DNA of 64,000 nucleotides from JAAYYY01 sp964579295 (GTDB lineage: Bacteria > Chloroflexota > Anaerolineae > Promineifilales > Promineifilaceae). Positions 41,134 to 50,011 of this stretch are shown here, one piece after another; position 1 is the first letter of the stretch; each line of letters opens with the position of its first letter. The notes beneath the pieces were generated by a model. It was not told the DNA's origin. It saw only the letters and a list, made by a program, of their open reading frames with translations, and searched no databases. A program made the translations under genes and the position numbers. The stretch is taken from the NCBI GenBank assembly GCA_964579295.1, contig CAZOGK010000001.1, positions 186,001-250,000 on the forward strand, read 5' to 3'.

Positions 41134-41880
41134 TCATGCCTCTTCCATCAGCTTTTCAGCCAGCCGCGGGTCGCCGAGGTACGCTTCGATGACCTGTGGA
41201 TTGTTGGCGACTTCTTCCGGCGTGCCCTCGGCAATCTGGCGCCCGTACTCGAGCACGATCATGCGGTCGGAGACATTCATCACCGCGTGCATCACATGCT
41301 CGATCATAATGATCGTGATGCCCTGGTCGCGGATAGCGCGCACGGTTTCCACCATCTGCACAATCTCCGACGGGTTTAGCCCGGCCAGCACTTCGTCCAG
41401 CAGAAGCAAGAAGGGCTGCGCCGCCAGCGCTCGCGCCATTTCCAGCCGTTTTTTCTGGCCCACGTTGAGACTGCTGGCGAGCTGGCCGGCGCGCTCCGCC
41501 AGGCCGACGAAAGCCAGCACCTTATCGGTAATTTCCCCGGCCGTGCGCAGGTGATGATCCTCCCGGCCAAAACAGGCGCCGACCATGACATTCTCGCGCA
41601 CCGTCAGCTCGTTAAGAGGGCGCACGATCTGATGCGTGCGCGCCAGCCCCATGTGCGCCAGGTCATAGGTGCGCCGGCCCGTCACATCTTCCCCACGGAA
41701 GATGACGCGGCCCTTCTCCGGCTTGTAGACGCCGTTGATCACGTTAAACAGCGTCGTCTTGCCGGCGCCGTTGGGGCCAATGAGCCCCAGAATCTGCCCT
41801 TCGGGCAAGGAGAACGTGATGTTGCCCAGCGCCTGCAGCCCGCCAAAGCGCTTACTGACATCTTCTACTTGTAGAATCAT
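41134..41880 (-). CDS. livG: branched-chain amino acid ABC transporter ATPase LivG
   Basis: A 248-residue ATPase: Walker A GPNGAGKTTLFNVINGVY, the LivG-typical LARTHQIVRPLNELTVREN, signature LNVGQKKRLEMARALA (N and V instead of SG), Walker B LLLLDEVLAGLNPSE. The start overlaps the livM stop by 4 bp. Confidence 0.95.
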   Translation of the reverse strand: MILQVEDVSKRFGGLQALGNITFSLPEGQILGLIGPNGAGKTTLFNVINGVYKPEKGRVIFRGEDVTGRRTYDLAHMGLARTHQIVRPLNELTVRENVMVGACFGREDHHLRTAGEITDKVLAFVGLAERAGQLASSLNVGQKKRLEMARALAAQPFLLLLDEVLAGLNPSEIVQMVETVRAIRDQGITIIMIEHVMHAVMNVSDRMIVLEYGRQIAEGTPEEVANNPQVIEAYLGDPRLAEKLMEEA

Positions 41881-42911
41881 GGCAGGAACCTCCGCAAGAT
41901 GGGGAAGCGGTGGCGCAGCCAGCCGACGAAGCCGGCCGGGATGAAGAGGATGATGATCAGGAGCAGAACGCCCGCTACCGAAAGCTGAATGTTCTTGAAC
42001 AGATCACTCGTTAGCAGGAAACCGCGCAGCCGCTGATAGCCTACGGCGCCGAGGACCGGACCGAGGACCGTTCCTTGCCCGCCCAGCATCACCATGACGA
42101 TGAACTCGATGGAGAAGTGCAGCCGGAACGCTTCGTGCGGCAGCACTTTGGCATTCTTGAAAAAGAAGAGGACGCCGACGATGCCCGGCAGGATGGCCGA
42201 GAGCACGTAGGCCCAGGTCTTCGCCCTGGGCGTGACGACGCCCATGACCTCGGCCGCATCCTCATCCTCGCGAATCGCCATGAGGCCAAGTCCAAACTTG
42301 CTCGTCTTCACGATGAAGCTGAGCAGGATAGCCAGCGCCGTCAACACCAGCAGGATGTAGTAAGTAAGCCACAGCGCACGCAGGGCGCCGCCATAATCAT
42401 TGTAGACCTGGAAGTTGAGGGCCAGGCCCGTCGCGCTGCCGAACGGCTCGAAGTTGTTGACAAAGGCGCGCATCGCTTCGTTAATGCCAATGGTCGCCAG
42501 TGCAAAGTAGGCGCCGCGTAAGCGCAGGATGGCGGAACCCAGCAGGAAGGCGAGCACGGCCGCCGCCAGGCCGCCGGCAGGAAGGGCGATCCAGAGCGGC
42601 GCCCCGTGCTGGCTCATCAGATAGAGCCCGACATAGCCGCCGAGACCGAAGAAGACGACGTGGCCGAAGCTGACGTAGCCGGTGTAGCCGAGGATGATGT
42701 TCAGGCTGGAAGCGAGGACGACGGAGAGCATCATGGTGAAGAACACTTCACGCATGGCGGCATTCTGCGTCACGACCGGCCAGAGACCAACCCCCAGGAC
42801 GACGGCGAGCGTGAGCCAGAGACCCGGGTTGCGCCAGCGGGCGCCGATCACAGGCTGCACTCGCTCGGGTGACCCACCGGCGACAGCGTATTCCATATCC
42901 GGGGTACTCAT
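41877..42911 (-). CDS. livM: branched-chain amino acid ABC transporter permease LivM
   Basis: A 344-residue permease with about ten membrane helices and the signature NIILGYTGYVSFGHVVFFGL, then RLRGAYFALATIGINEAMRA and LMAIREDEDAAEVMGVV, which contacts the ATPases. It overlaps both livH (42908-42911) and livG by 4 bp. Confidence 0.94.
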   Translation of the reverse strand: MSTPDMEYAVAGGSPERVQPVIGARWRNPGLWLTLAVVLGVGLWPVVTQNAAMREVFFTMMLSVVLASSLNIILGYTGYVSFGHVVFFGLGGYVGLYLMSQHGAPLWIALPAGGLAAAVLAFLLGSAILRLRGAYFALATIGINEAMRAFVNNFEPFGSATGLALNFQVYNDYGGALRALWLTYYILLVLTALAILLSFIVKTSKFGLGLMAIREDEDAAEVMGVVTPRAKTWAYVLSAILPGIVGVLFFFKNAKVLPHEAFRLHFSIEFIVMVMLGGQGTVLGPVLGAVGYQRLRGFLLTSDLFKNIQLSVAGVLLLIIILFIPAGFVGWLRHRFPILRRFLP

Positions 42912-43762
42912 TCTTTCCCTCCCAGCAGCCCGCTGGGCCGCACTAGCAGGATGAAGACGAAGAGCACGAACTCGATTGCCGGCACCCAGGTCGTCCTCAT
43001 GAAGTAGGGGATGATCCCTTCCAGCATGCCCAGCACGAGCCCGCCGAGCAGCGCGCCCAGCGGGTTGCCCAGGCCGCCCAGGACGCCGATAACGAAGCTC
43101 TTCAGCTCATAGGTGCCGCCGGCCAGGATCGTGAACGGGAAGAAGGTAGCCACCAACCCCCCGGCTATCGCGGCGAGCATGGTGCCGATACCAAAGCTTA
43201 ATGCCAGGACGCGCGCCGACGGGATACCCATTAACTCGGCGGCGGTCCGGTTATTGGCAACCGCCCGGATGTGTTTGCCCGGCCGGGTCCGGTACAGAAA
43301 GAGATAGAGTCCCGCGGTGACAAGCATCGCTACCAGCGCCGCCACCAGCCTGGTTCCCAGCACGCGGAGCGGGCCGATCTGGACACTGCCCATTGAGAAA
43401 TTGACGTTGCGCGGGGTGGTGCTGAAGATGGCCGTGCCCAGGCCAATGATGATCATGTTGACGGCAAATGTCGCCAGCAGCGTGGAAAGATGCGGGGCAT
43501 TGATCACGCGGTGGATGGCTATCACATAGATGACCATGCCCAGCAGCAAGCCGACTGCCGCCACGACGACGAGGGTAACATAGGGATGCATGCCCAGGTT
43601 GGCGAACAGCAGGTAGACGCCGAACATTCCGAGGGCGATGATTGGGCCGTGGGCCAGGTTGATGACGTTCATGACTCCCCAGATCAGCGTCAGACCCATT
43701 GCCGCGATGCCATAGACAAAACCGATCAGCAAGCCATCGACGAGGAAAGTGAGAATATCCAT
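42908..43762 (-). CDS. livH: branched-chain amino acid ABC transporter permease LivH
   Basis: A 284-residue permease with about eight membrane helices: DGLLIGFVYGIAAMGLTLIW, GVMNVINLAHGPIIALGMF, and IRAVANNRTAAELMGIPSAR (the ATPase-contact loop). ATG 43762 with AAGGAG 7 nt upstream is preferred to a longer start at 43813. Confidence 0.94.
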   Translation of the reverse strand: MDILTFLVDGLLIGFVYGIAAMGLTLIWGVMNVINLAHGPIIALGMFGVYLLFANLGMHPYVTLVVVAAVGLLLGMVIYVIAIHRVINAPHLSTLLATFAVNMIIIGLGTAIFSTTPRNVNFSMGSVQIGPLRVLGTRLVAALVAMLVTAGLYLFLYRTRPGKHIRAVANNRTAAELMGIPSARVLALSFGIGTMLAAIAGGLVATFFPFTILAGGTYELKSFVIGVLGGLGNPLGALLGGLVLGMLEGIIPYFMRTTWVPAIEFVLFVFILLVRPSGLLGGKE

Positions 43763-43844
43763 ACCAGTCTCCTTGTGGTGGCGTGGGCAGCCTGTGACGG
43801 CCGCCCACACCACGCCAAAGTCAGCTCAGAGGCCGGTGCATTTG

Positions 43845-45179
43845 TTACGGTAGGGGATAGAGCGTTTCGGCGGTAGCGCCTTCGGCTGGCCAGACCACTT
43901 CCTTGACAAGCTCGCCGCCCTCCTCCTGCCACTGGATGTAGACCATCGAGTGACCGGTCTGCAACCCGTAGTTCTCAGGAGACTGGTCAAACTGGATGCG
44001 GCCGTAGAAGGTTACCAGGTCCATGTTAGCCAGCGCCTCGCGCACGGCTACCGGGTCGAGAGAGCCCGCATCTTCAATCGCCTTCTGCAGAAGAAGACAG
44101 GCTACGTAGCCGCCGGCGGCGTGGTAGGAAGGTTCCTCGTCGAACTCGGCCATGAACATCTCGGTGAACTCAGCGCTGGAAGGGCCGAAGAAGTCAAATC
44201 CGGCTTCCCCGGCCGCTTCGGCGTTGAAGTCAGCCTGGGGTTCCCACTGGCTGGGCCCAATAACGCCGTTCGCTGCGTTGCCCAGCTCCGCAAAGCTGGG
44301 ATCTGGCGGCGCGACCAGTAGGGCGACCATCTTCACGTCAACATCCTTCTCGTAAAGCTGGCGCACAAAGGTCGAGCCATCCTGAAAGTGGCCGCCGCCC
44401 AGGATAGCGTCCGGCGCTACGTCGACGATCTTGTTGATGAAGGGCGCAAAGTCGGTGGTCGCCGGGTCGTAACCCTCGTACAGGGCGATCTCATAGCCCA
44501 GCTCCTGCGCATAGGCCTGCGCCGCTGCCGCCACATCCGTCGAGAACTGGGTGTTTTCGTAGATGATGGCAATGACCTTCGCCTCGGGGTCCTCAACGCC
44601 AAGAAGGTCAAGGGCTCCGGTCAGGTAGCGGCTGGCCGGCGTGTAGGTCTGAAAGACGTGGGTGAAGCCCTTCTGGTAGGTGCTGTCGGAGGCCGCTCCG
44701 GTCGTAATCATGACCTTGCCATATTGCTCGGCGATCACGGCTGAGGCGTCCGTCAGACCGCTGGAGTACGGGCTGATCAGAAAGTCGGCGTTGTCTTCAG
44801 TCGCCAGCCGGGTGTATAGCTCCTGCACACGGTCGGTATTGGACTCGTCGTCGTAATAACGCGAGGCAAACGTGACTGTCGAGCCATCGGCCAGCGGGAT
44901 GCCGCCGGCCTGCTCGATCTGTTCCATGCACAGGTTGAGACCGTTGATCTGGTTGCTCGATTCGACGCTGTAGACGCCGGTCTGAGAGGCGGTAAAGCCG
45001 ATGAGCGCTTCGCTGCTGGCTGCCGCGCTCTCTTCCTGCCCGGTACTCTCACTGGAAGCAGGGGCATTAGCGCTGCCGCTATTGACGACTGGTTCGGCGC
45101 CGCCCGCAGTACAGCTCGCCAAGACCCCGGCGAGCGCGAGGGTAGCCAGAATGGCTAGAAGAACTGATAACTTCCGCAT
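43845..45179 (-). CDS. branched-chain amino acid-binding lipoprotein (LivK-type)
   Basis: A 444-residue substrate-binding protein: signal LAILATLALAGVLASC (lipobox Cys23), a Ser/Ala/Glu linker to about 50, then a type I periplasmic-binding fold (ALIGFTASQTGVYSVESSNQ, GGIPLADGSTV, and FLISPYSSGLTDASAVIAEQ). Such proteins capture branched-chain amino acids or related amides. Its ligand cannot be read from sequence. It heads the transport operon; AGGAGGAAAAAAAC lies just before ATG 45179. Confidence 0.9.
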   Translation of the reverse strand: MRKLSVLLAILATLALAGVLASCTAGGAEPVVNSGSANAPASSESTGQEESAAASSEALIGFTASQTGVYSVESSNQINGLNLCMEQIEQAGGIPLADGSTVTFASRYYDDESNTDRVQELYTRLATEDNADFLISPYSSGLTDASAVIAEQYGKVMITTGAASDSTYQKGFTHVFQTYTPASRYLTGALDLLGVEDPEAKVIAIIYENTQFSTDVAAAAQAYAQELGYEIALYEGYDPATTDFAPFINKIVDVAPDAILGGGHFQDGSTFVRQLYEKDVDVKMVALLVAPPDPSFAELGNAANGVIGPSQWEPQADFNAEAAGEAGFDFFGPSSAEFTEMFMAEFDEEPSYHAAGGYVACLLLQKAIEDAGSLDPVAVREALANMDLVTFYGRIQFDQSPENYGLQTGHSMVYIQWQEEGGELVKEVVWPAEGATAETLYPLP

Positions 45180-45351
45180 CGTTTTTTTCCTCCTCAAACT
45201 GAACAGACAGAGACTCAAACGCTGCTATCCAGTCTAAGCAGAAATGCGAAAGATCGAATAAATAGGGGAGGAGGTGTGTAAAAATAGAATAAAAATGGGG
45301 CTGTTAGCGCCTGCAGCGCAGCTGGGTAGCTACTGCCGTGCCGTCCCTGGC
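45180..45351 (-). other. gap between response regulator and binding-protein gene
   Basis: This 172-nt gap is notably AT-rich in its middle (45240-45300) for such a GC-rich chromosome. I see no convincing consensus promoter and only short hairpins (GCGC-TGCAG-GCGC). It may hold a regulated promoter for the transport operon or simply be read through from the two-component genes. Confidence 0.4.
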
Positions 45352-46047
45352 TCAGGGATTGAAGTAGTAGCCAATCCCTCGCACAGTCTGCAGGTAGCGC
45401 GGTCGCTGTGGATCATCCTCGATCTTCTGGCGCAGCCGGCCGATGTAGACGCGGAGATACTCCAGCTCCTGCCCATACTCCGGCCCCCAGATCTGCTGCA
45501 GAATATCACGGTGGCTCAACACCTTGCCCGCGCGCTGCATCAGGTAGACCAGCAACTCAAACTCTGTCGGGGTCAGCGCCAGCGGCTCACCACGCAGCGT
45601 GATCTGGCGCCGGTCGATGTCGGCGAGCAGGTCGCCCTGTACCAGTCGCTGTCCGTCCTGGGCCGCCGGCATCACCTGTGAGCGGCGCAACACCGCCTTA
45701 ATCCGCGCCAGCAGCTCGTTGACGCCAAACGGTTTTGTCAGGTAGTCGTCCGCTCCCAGATTCAGCGCCTGGACCTTGTCGCTTTCCTCGCCCAGTGCGG
45801 AGAGAACAATGATGGGCACTAGCGAGCTTTCACGGATACGCCGGATTGTCTCCAGCCCATTCATTTGGGGCATCATCAGATCGATTATAACCAGATCGAC
45901 GCTGTGATTTTGGAATTGAGCGAGGGCTTCCAACCCATTGGCTGCTGTCAGCGCCTGGATATTGCGCACTTCCAGATTGCGCCGCATAAAGTCGCGCAGC
46001 GGCTTCTCGTCATCGACGACCAGGACGACCGGCTGCAGTGCGCTCAC
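45352..46047 (-). CDS. OmpR-type response regulator
   Basis: A 231-residue DNA-binding regulator. The receiver domain at 1-120 has the phosphoacceptor Asp in LVIIDLMMPQMNG (about 56), the switch residues VLSAL, and the Lys in LTKPFGVNELLA. A winged-helix domain at about 135-230 ends the protein (LTPTEFELLVYLMQRAGKVL, LRVYIGRLRQKIE, and VRGIGYYFNP). It starts 4 bp inside the kinase gene's end, so the pair is translated together. Location just upstream of the liv operon suggests it controls that transporter; this is inference. Confidence 0.94.
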   Translation of the reverse strand: MSALQPVVLVVDDEKPLRDFMRRNLEVRNIQALTAANGLEALAQFQNHSVDLVIIDLMMPQMNGLETIRRIRESSLVPIIVLSALGEESDKVQALNLGADDYLTKPFGVNELLARIKAVLRRSQVMPAAQDGQRLVQGDLLADIDRRQITLRGEPLALTPTEFELLVYLMQRAGKVLSHRDILQQIWGPEYGQELEYLRVYIGRLRQKIEDDPQRPRYLQTVRGIGYYFNP

Positions 46048-48719
46048 GCTGTTTCCAGAGGGAGAGAGAAGCGTATACAGGCGCCCGTATCACTGGGTTC
46101 CAGCCAGATCTCTCCGCCATGAGCGCGAACAAAGCCCTGGCAGATAGCCAGCCCCAGTCCGGCGCCCATCCTGTTGCGGGTCAGGCCATCCTGCACGCGA
46201 TAAAAGCTCTCGAACACCCGCTCGCTGTGTTCGGCCGGTATGCCGGGACCTTCGTCCTCCACGCTTATGACGACGGCCCCGTTCTCCCACACTGCCCGCA
46301 CGCGCACGAATCCAGCCTCCTCACTGTACTTGGTCGCGTTCTCGATCAGGTTGCGCAGAACGGCGACAATGCGCTGTGGATCGGCGCTCACCAGCGGCAG
46401 GTCGGGCGGCAGGTAAAGCTGCAGGCGCGCCCCAGGGGCCGGATAGGCGTACCGCGCCGCTTCGATTACCAGCTCCTCCAGCGCACACGGCTGCGGGGAT
46501 ACCTGAAGATTGCCTGCTTCGATGCGTGACATGTCCAGCAGGTCGTCGACGAGCCGGCTCAACCTGTCGCCTTCGTCGGAGATGATCTGCAGAAACTCCT
46601 GCTGGCTGGCGCTATCCCAATGCACGTCGTCTGCCAGCAGAGTGGAGGCATAGCCTTTGATAGCTGCCAGGGGCGTGCGCAGTTCGTGACTGACCGTGGC
46701 GATCAGGCTCGACTTCATGCGATCGACCTCGTAGCGCTGGGTGATATCCTGCAGAATCCGGCCCCGCCCGATGGGTAGGTCGCTGGTGTCGGTCACGTCA
46801 AACAGCTTCATACGCAGGTAGCGGCGGCCTTCCGGCCGGTTCACGGCAAACTCGACCTGCCGCCTTTCATCGGCCCCGGTTAGCGCCGCCAGCTCCTGGG
46901 CCGCCTGGGGATCAGTGACCTGCGCCAGCACTGACGTCATCACCTGTTCAATACTCTGTTCCCGCATCTGGTCCACCGTACACCCGGTGAGTTCTTCCAT
47001 GCGGCGGTTGGCGTAGATGACATGACCCTGCAGATTCTCCAGGATCAGGCCGTCTTGCATCGACTGGATCAGAGCCTGAAGGCGGCGGGTCTGCTCCTGG
47101 AGCTGCATATCACTGCGCTGGTAAAGGGTCGCATTCTCGATAGCCATGGCTGCCTGGTTGGCAAAGCTGGACAGCAAGCTGATCTCGCGTGGTGAAAATA
47201 GATGCTGGTCCGGCCGGAACACGAGCAGGGCGGACGGCGGCGCGTGCTGCAGCTTCAACGGCACTGCCAGCACGGAGCGATAGCCGGCGGCCCGGGCGCG
47301 GGCGCGCCGCTGGTGGAAAGCGGGCGATGTCTCCGTGTCGCTAATCTGCACCACCTCGCCGCTGTGAATGGCGCGCATCGTCACCGAATCGGACTCGCCG
47401 GGGTCGATGCTGGTGTGGTCGGTGTACCAGGAGGCAAGACCCTGGCTCGCCTGAATACGGAAGCTGCCGGTCTTCTCGTCAAGGGCGAAGATGGCGCACA
47501 TCTCCACGTCGAGCAGGCGCCGCACCTGCTCCAGGATACGGTCGAGCACGGTTTGCAGATCGAGGGTAGAGACGACGGCGGCGCTGGTTTCCAGCAACGT
47601 AGAAAGCTCGTTCAACCTGGCTTCTATCGACTGCTGCATGCGCTGCATGCTGCGTGTCAGGTGCCCGAGCTGGTCGGGGCGCCGCGCCACGCGGGCCAGC
47701 GCTTCTTGCTCGCCCCACGCCGCCGCCTGATTTTGCCCGATTGACTGGCTGAAATTGGTCAGCCGCTCCAGGGGCCAGATGACATAGCGGGCCAGTCCCA
47801 TCCAGAATATCGCGCCGCCGACGAGAAAGACGGCGATCGCCGCCAGTGCGGCCCGCTGGAAGAGGGACGGCGTGGCAAAGGCCAGCGCCGTGGGCCGGCC
47901 CACGACCACGCCCCAGCCGACGCTGGGCACGGGCACAAAGCTGTAGAGCATCTCCTCGCCCTGGGGGCCGCCGGTGACCACGTTGCCGCTTTCGTGGCCC
48001 ATGACGGCGGTGGAGACCGAGCGGGGCATAATGCGCTCGGCTCCCGCCAGCAGCAGGTTGGGATCCGGGCTGGCGACAATCTGGTTGCTGGCGTCAATGA
48101 TTGCCATCAGGAAACGCTGTTCGGGCCCGTACTCCTCGGCGATCCCCTGTAGGGCCAGGCTGAGCGATTCCAATCTGATGTTGGTGGCGACCGTCCCGTT
48201 GAACTGGCCGCTGCTATCCCTAATGGGCATGACGGCCGTCGCTACTGCCTGGGCCGTGGTCGGCGAGGTGCGTCCCTCAGAGACAAATGGCCCGTCGCTA
48301 TCTAACGCATCCTGGAAGTAGCTACGGAAGGAGAAATCGACGGAGAGCGTTGACCCCGGCCCGTGCGGGTAATGATAGGCCATGATACCCTGGCCATCGA
48401 GGCGATAGACGAGATTGACGTCGTTGCGCGCGCTCATCAGCGAGTGGAAGAGCGGCTCCATGCCGGCCAGGTCGATTTCCTGCACGGCCGGATAGGACGC
48501 CAGCTCGCGTACCGCCGCCAGGGCGTTCTCCATCGCGATGTTTGTTTCCTGGGCAATGGCGCGCGCCAGCGCCAGGTCAGCGGCCTTGACGTCGGCCTCA
48601 AGGCGCGGACTGGCAAGCCGAGCAAAAAGGAGTGTACCCGCGACCACCAGCCCCACAAAGAAGAGGCTGAGAGCCAGCAACTGCAGCCCCAGGTCGCGGC
48701 GTAGTGGAAAGGTGGGCAT
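46044..48719 (-). CDS. sensor histidine kinase with Cache, HAMP, GAF and PAS domains
   Basis: An 891-residue kinase. Domains in order: membrane helix (about 13-35), extracellular dCache-type sensor (about 40-285), second helix (287-310), HAMP (311-365), GAF (388-535), PAS (545-660), HisKA (about 668-730, phospho-His in VSHELRTPLAAIKGYAST) and HATPase with the N and G boxes (LRNLIENATKYS, VEDEGPGIPAEHSERVFESF, MGAGLGLAICQGF). Cache domains bind small molecules such as amino acids; GAF and PAS may sense a second signal. ATG 48719 (MPTFPLRRDLG) is chosen; the longer frame reaches past the promoter. The partner regulator follows at once. Confidence 0.93.
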   Translation of the reverse strand: MPTFPLRRDLGLQLLALSLFFVGLVVAGTLLFARLASPRLEADVKAADLALARAIAQETNIAMENALAAVRELASYPAVQEIDLAGMEPLFHSLMSARNDVNLVYRLDGQGIMAYHYPHGPGSTLSVDFSFRSYFQDALDSDGPFVSEGRTSPTTAQAVATAVMPIRDSSGQFNGTVATNIRLESLSLALQGIAEEYGPEQRFLMAIIDASNQIVASPDPNLLLAGAERIMPRSVSTAVMGHESGNVVTGGPQGEEMLYSFVPVPSVGWGVVVGRPTALAFATPSLFQRAALAAIAVFLVGGAIFWMGLARYVIWPLERLTNFSQSIGQNQAAAWGEQEALARVARRPDQLGHLTRSMQRMQQSIEARLNELSTLLETSAAVVSTLDLQTVLDRILEQVRRLLDVEMCAIFALDEKTGSFRIQASQGLASWYTDHTSIDPGESDSVTMRAIHSGEVVQISDTETSPAFHQRRARARAAGYRSVLAVPLKLQHAPPSALLVFRPDQHLFSPREISLLSSFANQAAMAIENATLYQRSDMQLQEQTRRLQALIQSMQDGLILENLQGHVIYANRRMEELTGCTVDQMREQSIEQVMTSVLAQVTDPQAAQELAALTGADERRQVEFAVNRPEGRRYLRMKLFDVTDTSDLPIGRGRILQDITQRYEVDRMKSSLIATVSHELRTPLAAIKGYASTLLADDVHWDSASQQEFLQIISDEGDRLSRLVDDLLDMSRIEAGNLQVSPQPCALEELVIEAARYAYPAPGARLQLYLPPDLPLVSADPQRIVAVLRNLIENATKYSEEAGFVRVRAVWENGAVVISVEDEGPGIPAEHSERVFESFYRVQDGLTRNRMGAGLGLAICQGFVRAHGGEIWLEPSDTGACIRFSLPLETA

Positions 48720-48750
48720 AGCGAGAACCCGCTGGCTGGACGTACGCTCG

Positions 48751-48779
48751 ACTATACTGGTCGGGCAGCGGCCTGTCAA
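48751..48779 (-). promoter_or_regulatory. promoter of the two-component pair
   Basis: On the minus strand TTGACA (48779-48774) and TATAGT (48756-48751) are 17 nt apart, near consensus. Transcription would start near 48744, 25 nt before the kinase ATG. Confidence 0.85.
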
Positions 48780-48853
48780 CCTTCGGCAAGCGCGACGCCG
48801 GATAAACGCCCCGCTCTCTCGCCAACCCTTGCGGCTCGTGCTACATTGTTGCC

Positions 48854-50011
48854 ATGCGCATCGCCATGGTCGGTCCCTTTGGCTTTCACCCGAAAAAGAC
48901 GATGCGCGCACGCGCCTTCCGCCTGGCGCGCGCGCTGGTTGCCTCCGGGCACGACGTCGCCATCTTTATGCCGCCCTGGCACACGCCGCAAGAGGCCGGC
49001 CGTAGCTGGACCGAAGACGACGTGGCGATCACCTACGTTCCGCTGCAGGGTGGCACTCTGGGCATTACGCGCGCGCTGCTGCGGGCGACCCTCGCCTTCG
49101 GTCCTGACGTGGTGCACTGCTTTAAGCCAAAGGCCTATAGCGGGCTGGCGGCCTGGTGGCTCTGGCGGCGGCGCCGGCGCGACCTGCGCATCGTCGTCGA
49201 TAGCGACGACTGGGAAGGGTGGGGTGGTTGGAATGAGCGGGCGCCTTACTCGCCGCTGCAAAAGCGCTTCTTTGCCTGGCAGGAGCGGTGGGGGTTGCGC
49301 CACCAGCACGCGCTGACCGTCGCCAGCCGCACCCTGGAAAGCCTGGCCTGGGCCCACGGCGCCGCCCCCGATCAGGTCTACTACCTGCCCAACGGGCCGG
49401 GTATCGCCCCGGGTATTCCGGCGACGAACCGGCGTGAGAGCCTGGGGTTGGCGCGGCGACCCGTGCTCCTGCTCTACAGCCGCCTCTTTGAGTTCGGCGC
49501 GGAACGACTGGTCACCATTCTGCAGCGGGTGCAGACGGCGCTGCCGGATCTGGCAATTCTCACCGTCGGCGCCGGGCTCTATGACGCGGACAGCGCTGCG
49601 CTGCGCGAGCAGATGGAGCAGGCCGGCCTCGACCGGCTGCTGGTGGACGCCGGTTGGGTCGACGAAGCGGAGTTGCCGGCGCTGCTGGCGGCCGCCGACG
49701 TAGGGCTCTATCTCATGGACGATCATCTGCTGAACCGGGCCAAATGTCCCGTCAAGCTGGCCGACATGCTCGCCGTCGGCGTCCCCGTCGTCGGCGAGGC
49801 AGTAGGCCAGGTGCCGGAATACGTCGTTCACGGCGAAACGGGCCTGCTGCGCGCCAGCGGCGACGAAGAGGGGTTGGCCCAGGACCTCGTCCGCCTGCTG
49901 CGCGATGACCCGCTGCGCCGGCAGCTCGGGCGGCAAGGAGCCACGCGCATAGCCGGCTGCTTTTCCTGGCAGCGGCTTGCCGCCGTGGCCCTGGAGGCGT
50001 ACCGGCCGTGA
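48854..50011 (+). CDS. glycosyltransferase family 4
   Basis: A 385-residue GT-B glycosyltransferase. The N-domain starts MRIAMVGPFGFHPKKTMRAR. The nucleotide-sugar domain has LPNGPGIAPG, the loop RRPVLLLYSRLFEFGAERLV, and the C-terminal motif with the typical Glu/Pro block: AKCPVKLADMLAVGVPVVGE and VPEYVVHGETGLL. It probably uses an activated sugar to extend an exopolysaccharide or lipid-linked chain. The acceptor is unknown. The end overlaps the next gene by 4 bp. The start is ATG 48854; TGCTACATT at about 48838 is a weak -10 only. Confidence 0.88.
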   Translation: MRIAMVGPFGFHPKKTMRARAFRLARALVASGHDVAIFMPPWHTPQEAGRSWTEDDVAITYVPLQGGTLGITRALLRATLAFGPDVVHCFKPKAYSGLAAWWLWRRRRRDLRIVVDSDDWEGWGGWNERAPYSPLQKRFFAWQERWGLRHQHALTVASRTLESLAWAHGAAPDQVYYLPNGPGIAPGIPATNRRESLGLARRPVLLLYSRLFEFGAERLVTILQRVQTALPDLAILTVGAGLYDADSAALREQMEQAGLDRLLVDAGWVDEAELPALLAAADVGLYLMDDHLLNRAKCPVKLADMLAVGVPVVGEAVGQVPEYVVHGETGLLRASGDEEGLAQDLVRLLRDDPLRRQLGRQGATRIAGCFSWQRLAAVALEAYRP

